A DNA stretch of 64,000 nucleotides from Venturia oleaginea (taxonomy: Eukaryota; Ascomycota; Dothideomycetes; Venturiales; Venturiaceae): the NCBI GenBank assembly GCA_013176395.1, contig JABMLP010000010.1:1426001-1490000 (forward strand), in the 5' to 3' direction. Numbering within the stretch: the stretch's first letter is position 1; each line of letters opens with the position of its first letter. Shown piece by piece: positions 34,473 to 45,678 of the stretch. Under the pieces are notes generated by a model. It was not told the DNA's origin. It did not search any database and saw only the letters and a program-made list of their open reading frames with translations. The position numbers were made by a program, and so were the translations under genes.

Positions 34473-35581
34473 GAGTAGGGGCCGTATGGATAATTTGGTG
34501 GTTTGAGGGTGTTTGTGTTGGAGGCAGCGGTATTTATCCGGAGTACATGTATTTCCGGCTAATGCGGTTTATATACAGAGAGAGGATCATAATAAAACAG
34601 TAGAGCACAGTATGATATGTAGGAGGTATTTAGCTCCCGAAAGGCCAGGCCCGACCGTCCGTTAAGCTCGATATCCATCCCTTTCTCTTCCGTCCCAAAT
34701 TTCGTTCCAAAATCTCAAGATGTATTTCCCAAATTAAGAAGTCAACTCACAAAATGTACACAACTACGTTACACACTCCAAAGAAATCAAAGTAATTATC
34801 GAAATAACCATTACCCTCCTCAATAATTAATATGGCCAACAAACCTCCCAATAGCTTACAATTCAGTTTCCAATTTCAAGTCAAATGGTCGCGTTCTCCA
34901 TTACCCACCAAATTGCAAAATAAACAGCCCACTTAACCACCAGCTCTGAATCGTTCACCGTTACTACGAAAATCCATGTAAAAGGGTCTAGTCCTACCAT
35001 TCCACCCCTACTAGTTGTTTAATATAGCCTCCATCCTCTTCCCCTTTGAAAACATGGTCGCAGTTGCTATTTGTCTACAGATAAGGTAGCCAACAATGTA
35101 GCCCAGAACAGTTCATTTCCAACATTACCGTGAGCCCCCGGATGACGGTCAACCACCTCGTTAGGTAGCCAACCAGAGAAGATAACAAGAAGCAATAACC
35201 ATCCAACCAAAATATCTACCTACTAACCACATCGTAGCCATCCGGGAACAGCTCACCGTAATCTTGTGAAAAGTTTGAGGTATCAATCATCTCTACCAAT
35301 GTAATGAATTCCCTTAGTTCTAAGCTGAAGACTGATTATTATCTCAAAGGACATAAAACCATTATTTTCGTGGGCAGGGCATGTATACATAATGACCCCA
35401 GTTCATAACCCACAAGAAACCGCAGACCCGCCACCGACTCCATGTTATATCATCTACCAATTCCCATTAGAAAACGCTAATGCCCAAAAATTTCAGATAT
35501 TCCGCCGTTCCATCCGCTGTGCATAACCCATATAAATAACAAAGTGTGAAGGAGCGTAAAGAGATGCAGACTTAGACTTAA
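34473..35581. other. 1.1-kb convergent intergenic region
   Basis: AT-rich sequence between the 3' ends of Sec5 (plus) and the RING gene (minus), presumably both 3' UTRs and terminators. No ORF or RNA gene recognised. Confidence 0.5.
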
Positions 35582-37441
35582 TCAGGCTAGACCCGGCCAT
35601 ATTTTCCCAACAACTTTTCTCCACCTCGGTCTCCTCGTACTTTCGAGTTCAGGGTCCAGTGTCGCTCTACGTGGCCCCAACATAGCTAGTGCCCTCTGCC
35701 TGGCCCATTCCGTCCGGTTATCGGGAGTCGCGTGCAGTTCCACGCCTAATTCAGGTTCAGGGCCTACCAGGGCGACAGAAGGAGAGGATCGAGCCGGTGC
35801 AGAAAAGACTCGTCGTCCTCCAGTGGCAATCCGAAGAGCATCGCGAACACGGGGCACCGACATGACACGATGTTGGTGCGGTGGTATCGAGGACTCGGCA
35901 TCTTCTGCAGGGATACGTTCTCGTATCCGTCGGATCATTCGTTCTCGGCGGACCATAGCGTTCGTGATGAGGGCGGGGCAGTATCCTTTCGGCAGTGTCG
36001 TCTTCTTACAGAGCGGACAGAGGGATGAGTTCTCGCGGAGGAAAGAGTCGATACATTCTGGGTGGAAAATATGGCGGCAAGGAAGTTCGCGGACTGTTGT
36101 CTGGCATGGGATATAATCATCGAGGCAGATTGCGCAGGTCGGTTGAGAGTAGAGTTGTCCTCCGTGTGTTTGTGTCGTACTCGTTGTGACGGTATACGTA
36201 TCTGAGGTTGGTGACAGAGTTGATGCATAAGAGGGAACTCTCGCCTCCATGACCCCAGCTTCTGTCTGTTTCTCGTCTCGGCCCATGGTATATACATAAG
36301 CGGGCATTCTGTCAAGGACTTCTTGCGGCACGGTCAACCTTTTGATTCCGAGTGCTTCAAGATCAACTTCACCGTCAGCAACTCTTCTTCGTAACTGTTC
36401 TCTCCGTCTCCGCTGAATCCAGTGCATTGCGAATGAGGTCGAGCCGATGATGAATATTAGTATGGCGAGAACGATGAGCAGGAAAACCCATAAACTCGGA
36501 AGATTGGCGGCTGCAGTGAGGTTGACTTCGGCAGCCAATCTGATGTAATCGCTGGGGTCGTACTCGTTTGCAAGCTCATGTCCGTTAGGCACTGTTGTTA
36601 CATTGCCCGAGTACTGAGATAGTTGCTGCATGAGCGCTGCCCCTGTCGCGCCAGGTATTGCATATACCGAGAACTTGTTCGTCGTTTTCCATCTTCCACC
36701 ATCGTTGAGTGCCCATTGTGGATCATTGGGTACTGGTGGTTGGTCTGTGCCGCCGTCGGGTATGAAGAAGAGGAAGGATCGTATGGCATCTCGTTGGACC
36801 GCGGCGAGGTAGGCCAAGGTGCATTCGGCAGATGTCCATGGAGCTATAGCTATCAAGCTGATGCCTGAATGGCCTGGGAGATTGGCCGTCTTTGTGACAT
36901 TTTGCGGCACCAACGTGGTGGAGACATTGCAGTTTGTGTTCTCGATGATAGGGACGTAGAGGAGGCCATCGATGTCGCTTCCGGCAGTCGAGGATGTGGC
37001 AGAGAGGGTTCTTATCTTGTTCTTCTCCTCGTGTGTATATGAAAGAGTGGCCTGAAAGTGTCAGTAGGTGTCGCAAAGGAGCAGATTGTGGTGTGGTGCG
37101 ATAAGGATGGCCTGTGGCACATGTATCCTTGGCCCAAAAGCTTGAGCCTTGGATTGATCGACCCAGATATGAAGGTGTGGAGACAGTCGCATCTTCCAAG
37201 ACCTTGGAAATGATAATCACCAGCCTTTAGGTTCAAGGCTGAGTCGGATTTCTCGCGTGCTTTGGCAGCGTCGTATTCAACATACATTGACTTGCTTGAA
37301 GGTGTTTTGGTACAAAGGAGTGGATTCTGGATCCGGAAAGTCAAGGGTGATGACCTGCAGGCCTACAGCGGCTGTGGGAAAGTGTTAGAGACCCCGAGGG
37401 CGCGAAGCGTGGTAGAGGGCGATGAGACTTTGCATACTCAT
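35582..37441 (-). CDS. Membrane RING-H2 ubiquitin ligase (PA-TM-RING type), 5' end uncertain
   Basis: The 3' exon (about 37050-35582) is secure. It encodes a luminal protease-associated-like segment (SDIDGLLYVPIIENTNC...SLIAIAPWTSAECTLAYLAA), one transmembrane helix (LWVFLLIVLAILIFIIGSTS) with a basic stop, and a RING-H2 finger (CAICLDDY...CRHIFHPECIDSFL...CPLCKK). An Arg-rich cytosolic tail follows. Such proteins ubiquitinate membrane cargo in the endosome/vacuole system. Upstream coding is visible (VGLQVITLDFPDPESTPLY, then VLEDATVSTPSYLGRSIQGS), but no canonical donor connects it in frame to the acceptor at 37050. A rival frame through 37060-37210 ends in TGA just before ATLSYTHEEKNK. The ATG at 37441 is tentative. 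Either an unusual splice site or a frameshift lies near 37060-37130. Confidence 0.75.
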
Positions 37442-37490
37442 GGCTCAATTGAGGTTATTCGCTACCATCAGCAAGTGCCGGGGAAGGCGG

Positions 37491-37577
37491 GCTCGGAGGG
37501 GGGGGCTCGGAGGGGGGGCTCGGAGGGAAGCAGGTTCAGCGGATGGCAGGCTCAGCGGATGGCGGTTCAGCGGGATG
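37491..37577. repeat. G-rich minisatellite, two tandem arrays
   Basis: 37491-37527 contains about three units of GCTCGGAGGGGGGG (13-14 bp). 37531-37577 contains three units of about 16 bp (CAGGTTCAGCGGATGG and variants). The first array has four or more runs of three or more G and could form a G-quadruplex. It lies just upstream of the RING gene, between it and divergent Ada3. Confidence 0.75.
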
Positions 37578-38111
37578 AGCAGGATGTAGGGTGGAAAGGA
37601 GAACAATGGCGCGACAGTTGGAAATATACAGCATGTACGAAGGAGAGAATGGAAGATCGAGGGAGTGCAGAGTTGCTACGTGTGTCTGGCCGATAGCCAC
37701 ATCAATCGGTTTCCCCAGGCTCCCAGCCCTTCCAGCTCATGCTGCGGACTGTGGAACAACGGACAAGCGCCAGCAAAGCTTAGCCAAAGCTTGATTGCCG
37801 ACCAGCGCTTGGCCGGACTCAATGCCCACTGTGGAGATGGGGGGGCACCGGGGCGTCTGGGGCGGAAAAGACGCGGGCCCCCTTTCCAATTCGGCTGGTG
37901 TTTTTGATCGAGTGCCTGCTATGTTCCAATTCAAGCTTGACTGTCGCGTCGTGTCCCAGCAAGGTGTTTGAATCCAGCCAGGCCTGGCAAAGCGTGAAAC
38001 CCTAAGGCTCGAAGTCGGCAGTTGATCCCCGAAAGTGCAAGCAGCGACTCTCCAGATTCCACCACTCATACCCCGTAACCATAACATTGACATCACACAA
38101 TAACAAACACG
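37578..38111. other. Promoter region of Ada3
   Basis: No gene seen. A CAA-rich leader (ACATCACACAATAACAAACACG) directly precedes the Ada3 ATG. Confidence 0.45.
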
Positions 38112-40103
38112 ATGCCCACTCCCGGCCCCCCGAAGAACAAGGTCTCAAAGGCCCAGCACACAAAGGACGCTGCCCGCCCTTCACACAGCCGCAACACTAC
38201 CCCGATGTCGAGGAGTTCAACGTCCAGAGATGTGGATCCCATACAAACGCCGTACCTGCAAACCTCGCTCAGCCAACATGCAACGCTTTCCAACACGCCT
38301 GTCGACAACATATTCGACGGGAGCAGCAGCTCGAGCAACCCCCCATCCGCCGCTACTCTGAGAAGCATAACGGAAAGCGTTAAAACCCAGCTTCTGAGCA
38401 CCATAAAACCACGCTCCGAAATTTGCGACCGCCTCATGAGAGAACTGAGCGGCAAGAGAAAAGAACGAACAGAAAGGACACGCCAGCGAGAGATCGAGAT
38501 GGCCGAACAGGACGCCGCCAACGCGCGGAGGAAGGATGTCATAGTCGCCGTCACACCCAAGAAGAGGTCCCATGATGGTGAGTCACGACCACTCGCCGTC
38601 GGAGCGCATGGTCTGGCGAGACAGGACGGGGGAGATTTCCAAACAGGTACGTATCTTCCTTTGTGGGGGTGGTTATCTATGGCAATCTAATGCCAAGGCA
38701 TCAACGGACACTGACTTCTCATTTCTCCAGCAGCCACTTCATCTTCCATATCATCTCCAGTTTCACAACCTGCAAGATCTCCTACTGTAGGCGCTCAAGA
38801 GCAACCGGCTAAAAACAATGCAGCAAGTCCAGATTCCGACGCAGAAGACCCCCATCAACCCGCTCCCGCCCCTGCCGTGCCACAATATCAAATCTTTGGA
38901 GAAGACCCCTCGGAATACCCAGATCCCATCGTGTACGAAATACTGGATATCACACCGGACATGGATGAAGAGCAAAAGAAGGAGATTTTATGTGTAGCAG
39001 GCTATCCAGAATCGGATTTGCATGACCTCACAGCAGGCACACCACCGGACAAGGACTTCAGCAATGCCAAGCCGACCAACCAGGTCAACTTTGCGACTTT
39101 CCAGAACTACGTGGAGCCGTTCATACGTCCACTCACAGAAGAAGAACGAGCATTTTTGCAAGAGCGCGGCGACCGAGAGAGGCCGTTCGTGATACCGAAG
39201 TTGGGTCCAAAACCATACAAGGAAATATGGGCAGAAGAGGATGGTGCTACAGCTCCCAACATCAATTTGAACAGACTCGCCACGAATGAGCCCCGTGGTG
39301 ATGTGAGCGAGCTGGACGACCAGATGGCTGAGACAGATGAGGTCTCGACAGGACCGCTCACGTCACGCTTGCTTACTATCTTACGCCCCGAGTTATGGCG
39401 CACGAACGGGAAAGACACCGGAGCAACATTGGGAGATATCGATGATATGGAGATCGATGGCGAGCCCAATGGCCATGCGGCACCAGAACCGCCAGCAACA
39501 GCTTTCCCCGAACAAAACTGGAAGAACCTCCCTCAACCTGCGCGCATGGACTATGCGACTCTGGATGATAGAGTACTGGCCGAACTAAAATGGCTGGGAT
39601 TGCTTCCGCAGAACGAACAGCCTGATCATGCTTCGAGCATTGATGATGAAGTGACCGCTCGTTTGCGCTATCTGCAAACCGAGCTTAAGCGGCAGTCAAT
39701 AATCAATGGCGCGCGTAAGGAACGGCTAATCGAGCTGACGGAAGACTGGCAAGCAAAGCAGGAGTATTCTACCATCGCAGATGACACAGACAACCAGATC
39801 AACGCCGCCTATCTCAAGCGCAATCGCAACATCACCAAGAAGGGCAAGCAGGTCAAGAGACCTGGCGGAGCAGGAGGCGGATCTCATGCCGTTGGTGTTG
39901 CCAGACCTGGGAGCGCGGTGCCGAGCGTTGGAGAGCCGATACGGAGTCTTATAGAGAGAAGGAAGAAATGGAGGGAATGGCTTGGGCCCATTGTGAACAA
40001 CGGAAAATCGAAGATTCCTACTGAGACGGTGTTTCCTGAGGCGCTTATGAGACAGTATATGGTTCAGGAGCAGGACAGCTTCAACGAAGAGAGGGAGTTT
40101 TGA
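38112..40103 (+). CDS. SAGA/ADA complex subunit Ada3 (Ngg1)
   Basis: Two exons (38112-38646 and 38731-40103) give about 635 residues. The N-terminal third is Ser/Pro-rich and low complexity (with a Lys/Arg/Glu coiled segment, RKERTERTRQREIEMAEQ). The middle is acidic. The C-terminal Ada3 domain carries WLGLLPQNEQ, DEVTARLRYLQTELKRQS and the signature IERRKKWREWLGPIV. Ada3 links the Gcn5 acetyltransferase and Ada2 to SAGA and ADA, stimulating histone H3 acetylation at promoters. The acceptor is a tandem CAGCAG (38728-38733), so isoforms with one Ala more or less are expected. A second possible C-terminus is visible: removing 40097-40152 would replace the final F-stop with 88 codons running to TGA 40418-40420, an acidic segment starting SYAGSDFDSADSAKQG. 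Confidence 0.9.
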
Positions 40104-40420
40104 TTTCTCCCTTGAACGGTCTCTGATTTTACGAAATCTAACTGTTTAACAGATCCTATGCAGGCTCCGACTTTGATTCCGCAGATTCAGCAAAGCAGGG
40201 CAGTGTAGGACTTGAGATTGATGTCGAAAGTCGAGGCGAGGTCGAAGAGCAAGATGTGACAGAAGCCCGAAATGATGCAGGCGATGGGCCAAGCATCGGA
40301 CCTGCGGTCGGAAATCAAGGCGAGGTCGAAGAGCAGTTGACTATGGGCCCACGGACGACGAGATACTCGCTTGAGCCCGTGTGTGTTGGATGTGTTGCGA
40401 TTGTGGGAATGGGCCTATGA

Positions 40421-41407
40421 CCGTTGCTAATCATGCTGCTTGTCCTGAGTGTCAGCATGCGAGATGCGATTCTTGCGTTGTCGATGTTAGTCAGTCTTAG
40501 CACACTGTTTGGTTATCAGCATAGGAATATGCTTTGTATGAGTTATCGACGTATGGATCGGTAGAAGACCATGCAATTGGCTATGAGGCATTAAAAATGT
40601 GGTTTATGCTCAGCCTCCTCCCTTTTTAGCAACTAGTATCCTTTGGAATACATACAAAACCCGACGATCTCTCGCCCCTTTTCATCAAGTCTTCTAAAAT
40701 CAGATATTCAAACCCTTACTATCTACCTCAATTCTCACTCCTCATTCCCAAATCCCCAATTCTCTTCCCCCCATCTAAAGCCACTACTCCTACCGCTAAT
40801 CCTACTCCCTCCTCCCTCGCTTCCCCAACTCATGCCACTCCTCCCGTTCACCGTTGTCGCCTCTATTGCAGAGCCAAAGCACGGGATTATGTCCTGGGCA
40901 GTTATAGTTTGCTGATACGTAGGGGATTAGGACGAAGACGACGACTAGAAGGGGGAGGAGAGATATGTTGTTCGAGAACAGAATCAGCACGCCGCTGTTT
41001 TAATCTCTAAACTGCCAGAATACTACAAGCCAAGTTTCCTAGAGCCTGAACTTTATAACGCATCTTGTAGGGAAGAATGTTTCAGGAATGGAAATAGAGT
41101 GACCACAGAAGAGAGCTGTAGGGAGGACTAGGAAGAAAGTGACTAGGAAATCGCGTTGCAGCAGCGAGCTAGCTTCTTCAACAGTACACTTCATCTGCAA
41201 TAGATTTAGTCGTACTGTGGTGTCAGAGATGTGCTCCAACGTTGATCGTAATGATAGTATTGTAAAGTGTAGAGCAAGGAGAAGGGAAGGGGGAAGGTTG
41301 CAATTGAAGTCCAAACTCGGCCGGCCCAATCAGCTGCCTTCAGGGTCCAGACATCGAGCCGGCAAAAAAAGTTGTAAAGTTTGGTTCTTGTCCCAAACCC
41401 AACAATC
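40421..41407. other. Intergenic, no confident gene
   Basis: A minus-strand frame at 40802-40990 resembles a signal peptide followed by a short Cys-containing tail, but it lacks an ATG. Another at 41039-41329 is hydrophobic but motif-free. Neither is called. The Bms1 promoter lies at the right. Confidence 0.4.
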
Positions 41408-44400
41408 ATGGACGACCAAGGCAATCGCCCTCACAGGAAGACCAAGGAGAAGAAGGGCCATGATAAGAGTCAGCCTAATCCCAAGGCTTTCGCTTTTGCG
41501 AAGCCGGGGAAGCTCACAAAGAACGCGCATCGCAGCGGTGATGTACGGGCTTAACCAAGATCTTAAACTACAATTGAGGATACTGACTATCTGTAGGTAA
41601 AAGAGAAGCGATTACATGTTCCATTGGTAGACAGAATACCAGAAGAGCCCCCGCCGATCATTGTAGGCGTTGTTGGACCTCCAGGTGTAAGAAGTCGCAT
41701 GCGCAAATGCCATGGAGAATGTTAACGCCTCCAGGTCGGCAAAACCACCCTCATAAAGTCCTTGATACGTCGATATACCAAACAAACCCTTTCTCAACCT
41801 GTCGGACCCCTCACAGTCGTAACCTCGAAACGAAGACGCCTCACATTTGTAGAATGTCCCGCCGACTCCCTCGCAAGCATGATCGACATCGCAAAGGTCG
41901 TAGACGTCCTCCTTCTCATGATTGATGGCAACTACGGATTTGAAATGGAGACCATGGAATTCCTGAATATCCTCAACTCCACTGGTATGCCAGGAAACGT
42001 ATTCGGCATCCTCTCACACCTCGATCTTTTCAAGAAACAAGATGCGCTCAAGACTCAAAAGAAGAGGCTGAAGCACAGATTCTGGAGCGAACTATACCAG
42101 GGCGCGAAGTTGTTCTATCTGAGTGGTGTGGTGAATGGCAGATACCCTGATCGTGAGGTGGTCAACATAAGCAGATTCTTGAGTGTCATGAAGAAACCCA
42201 GGCCGGTCATTTGGAGGCAAGCACATCCTTACTGTGTCGCTGATCGAATCCTCGACCTCACTCCTCCCACGTCAATAGAAGCAGATGCCAAATGCGATCG
42301 CACGGTGGCGTTGTATGGATACTTAAGAGGTGGCGTAAATTTTGCATCAGAAGGCGCAAGAGTCCATGTGCCTGGAGTGGGAGATTTGAGTGTTTCAAAA
42401 ATTGAAGGGCTTCCGGATCCTTGTCCGACTCCGCATATGGACCAGGCAGTGGCAAAGGCAACGGGTGTGAGCAAGAGAAGGCGGCTGGGAGAAAAGCAAA
42501 AGGTGCTGTATGCGCCAATGTCTGATGTAGGAGGTGTCTTGGTCGACAAGGATGCCGTATACATCGATGTGAAATCCACAGCATTCGACGCCGATGAGGA
42601 AAGGGAAGAGCGCGGCCTGGGTGAGCAGCTTGTGGTCAACCTGCAAGGTGAACGAAGATTACTTGGAGATAGAGATTCATCAGGTTTACAGCTCTTTTCT
42701 GGTGGCGAGAAACTCCAACCCAGGGCAGAGGAAGATGATGTTCACGATACAGGGCGCAAAACACAACGGAAAGCTAGGATTGCTGCAAGGGACGATAATG
42801 CCGATGACGATTTGCTTGCTGAAGATGAAGCCTACGAAAGTGGAAGCGACGAAAATGACGAACTTCCGGGGTCCGATGCAGATGGAGAGGATGATAATGG
42901 CCATCTCGAGGTACCGGGCAACAAACGCGGCAAGGCTTTCCAGAAATTAGGCGATAAATCGAAAGATTTGGACGTCGCTGGCGATGTTGAGTTTGCCGAC
43001 AGCGATTCTGACCTCGGATCTGTATCGGATGTTTCTGATCAGGAATTGGAAGACGTCTATGACGATGAGCAACAGTCGGGCTCAGACGACGATGATGACG
43101 ATGATGGTGGCTTACGATGGAAGGCTAATCTTGCAGCCAATGCGCAGAAATTGCATGGGCACAAGAGACCATATCGTGTTGCCGATCTCGTGAGGATGCT
43201 GTACGACCTTAGTCTCACCCCTGAAGAGGTGTGTAAAAGGTGGGAAGGAAAGGATGACATCGAAGACGAAGAGGCTGAAGCCGATAGTGAGGGTGACGAC
43301 GAGGGATTCTTCAAGAAGACGAAGACCGTGGCCAAGGATGAAGAGGAGGACCGCATGCTGCCTATTTATAATTACAAAGACTTGGAGGCCAAGTGGACCA
43401 ACCCAGAAATCTTTCAGGCTTTGCGAAAGCGTGTGACAGCGGGAGGCATCCACGGTCGCAAAATTGGTGGCGACGAAGATGAAGACGAGTTTGACGGTGT
43501 CAGCGGCGAAGAGGACGTGGGAGATGGAGCCTTCGAGGATCTGGAGGCTGGCGACGAACCAGAACAGGATGACGAAGGAAAGACCATCGAGGACGAACGA
43601 GCCAAGAACGCGAGACGGAAAGAAGAGCTCAAACTACGTTTTGAGGAAGAAGATAGAGAAGGCTTCTTGAACGACAAAGGCAATGAGCGAAAACAAGGCG
43701 AAGAGGAGGAAGAATTCGGTGAAGATGATTGGTATGATGCTCAGAAGGCAGCCCTCGAGAAGAAGCAAATGATCAACCGAGCCGAGTTTGATGCACTGGA
43801 CAATGCATCAAGAGTTCGAGTGGAGGGTTACAAAGCGGGCACTTACGCACGAATCGTTCTCGAGAACGTCCCATACGAATTTGTGGCAAGCTTCAACCCA
43901 CGGTTTCCGCTCATTGTTGGTGGTCTCACGCCTACAGAGGATAGATTTGGGTTTGTGCAAGTCCGGATAAAGCGTCATAGATGGCACAAGAAGATTCTCA
44001 AAACTAATGACCCTCTGATCTTCTCGCTAGGTTGGAGGCGATTCCAGACTATGCCTGTCTACAGTATATCGGATTCTCGAACAAGAAATCGCATGCTCAA
44101 GTACACTCCTGAGCATATGCATTGCTTCGGGACGTTCTACGGGCCGTTGATCGCACCCGCCACACCATTCTTGTGCGTTCAGAGCTTCTCCAGTTCCAAC
44201 CCCAGCTTCCGGATAGCTGCCACTGGAGTCGTGCTCAATGTCGATGAATCTGTCGAGATTGTCAAGAAGCTCAAGCTCACGGGACACCCCTACAAAATCT
44301 TCAAGAACACGGCTTTCATCAAAGACATGTTCAGCACTTCCCTTGAGATTGCCAAATTCGAAGGTGCCAGTATCCGCACGGTGTCTGGTATTCGGGGACA

Positions 44401-45052
44401 GATCAAACGTGCTTTGAGTCGTCCCGAAGGACACTACCGTGCCACTTTTGAGGACAAACTTCTCATGAGCGACATCGTTTTCCTCCGAGCCTGGTATGCC
44501 ATCAAACCTCACCGCTTCTACAACCCAGTAACGAATCTCCTCACACTTGCTGGTGAGGAAGGCTGGAACCGTATGCGTTTGACCGGTGAGGTTCGTCACG
44601 CCGAGGATATCGCAACTCCAAAGGACAAGAATTCGGCATATCGAAAGATTGAAAGACAAGAACGTCGCTTCAATCCCTTGAGGGTGCCCAAGAAGGTGAA
44701 CCAAGAATTGCCTTTCAAGAGTCAAGTCACCAGGATTCTGCCACAAAAAGAACAGACGTATATGCAGAAACGAGCCGTCGTCGCTGACAAAGAAGAAACG
44801 AGAGCCAGGCGACTTATGCAGCAAGTGCAGACACTTAAGAAGGACAAAGATGAGAAACGAGCAAAGAAGCAAGAGGAGAGGAAGGAAGTATATCGCGCCA
44901 AGATTAAGGACGGCGAAGAAAAGCGAGCGGACAGAGAAAAGAGGGAGAAGCAGGATTTCTGGCGCAAAGAAGGCAAGAAACGCAAGGGCTGGGATACCGA
45001 AGGTGGCGAGGGCGGTGGTGGTCGCGGTCGTGGGAAGAGAACCAAGAGGTGA
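41408..45052 (+). CDS. BMS1: Ribosome biogenesis GTPase Bms1
   Basis: Three exons (41408-41542, 41597-41686, 41735-45052) give about 1180 residues. The basic N-terminus ([17 protein letters not shown]) leads to a G domain with P-loop [14 protein letters not shown], split between exons 2 and 3 after GPPG. Later come the G3 segment (FVECPADSL) and a G4-like SHLDLFK. An EF-Tu-like domain, a very acidic central region, and the conserved Bms1/Tsr1 C-terminal domain follow ([33 protein letters not shown] block, and RAWY). The end is a Lys/Arg/Glu coiled coil. Bms1 binds Rcl1 and acts in the nucleolar small-subunit processome during early cleavages of pre-18S rRNA. The length and motif order match the family and no lesion is seen. 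Confidence 0.95.
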
Positions 45053-45674
45053 TCGCTGTTGATGTACTAATGTTAAGATCGATATCGCTTCATTTCTGGA
45101 GATTCTGAGCACCACTTTGTCAGAAATATTAGGACCTCTATGTATGATGTACAGCCTGATTCTGATTAACACAAGTCTACATTTTCAGGGGCTCGACGAT
45201 TGCTGAACCCGACTACCAAACTCTCGCCCTGTCTTATTCACGACCTCGACTTTGGCCTCGAAAGTCCTTGTTGGCGAGCTTTTTCCCAATATCGCGATCC
45301 GCTGGTGGGGAAAGTTTGGTACTCTTACCAGGACTTTGTCATACACTTTGTCTTGGAGTCTCTATCTTGAGCTTCACAAATAAAGGCAGACCGAGTCACT
45401 CATCAAGTAAGTTGTTTTGGATGGAAGTGATCTGCAGTTTTCATCGCCCGATCTGGTAGCTACTTCAAGGCCAGATGATTGTGACCCTACCATCACCAGT
45501 TCACATTCCAACCTCATTCGAAGTAACCCGATACCGGCCATACGATTTCTACAAAGTTTTTAAACCTCCATCTCTTCTTCTTCTTGAAGCAACAATAACA
45601 ACAATAGCAACAACATTCCTTCATTCACATTCATTGACTTTCTTCCCTTAACCTCTGTCAATGAACGTTCCGCA
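45053..45674. other. Intergenic, Bms1 3' region and PAH-gene leader
   Basis: Begins with palindromic repeat copy C in what should be the Bms1 3' UTR. A CT-rich then CAA-rich leader at 45565-45640 precedes the PAH-domain gene. No further gene seen. Confidence 0.5.
45075..45150 (+). repeat. Palindromic dispersed repeat, copy C
   Basis: Left arm AAGATCGATATCGCTTCATT then TCTGGAGA matches the family well. The right arm (TTTGTCAGAAATATTAGG) is more diverged. It starts about 23 bp after the Bms1 stop codon, so it is probably transcribed. Confidence 0.5.
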
Positions 45675-45678
45675 ATGA
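45661..45678 (+). promoter_or_regulatory. Short upstream ORF overlapping the PAH-gene start
   Basis: ATG AAC GTT CCG CAA TGA encodes Met-Asn-Val-Pro-Gln. Its stop codon overlaps the doubled ATGATG start of the main frame. This termination-reinitiation arrangement could lower or regulate translation. Confidence 0.5.

Noticed and set aside
40802..40990. Minus-strand frame resembling a signal peptide plus short Cys tail
   Set aside because: No ATG in frame, and joining it to an upstream exon gives an immediate stop.
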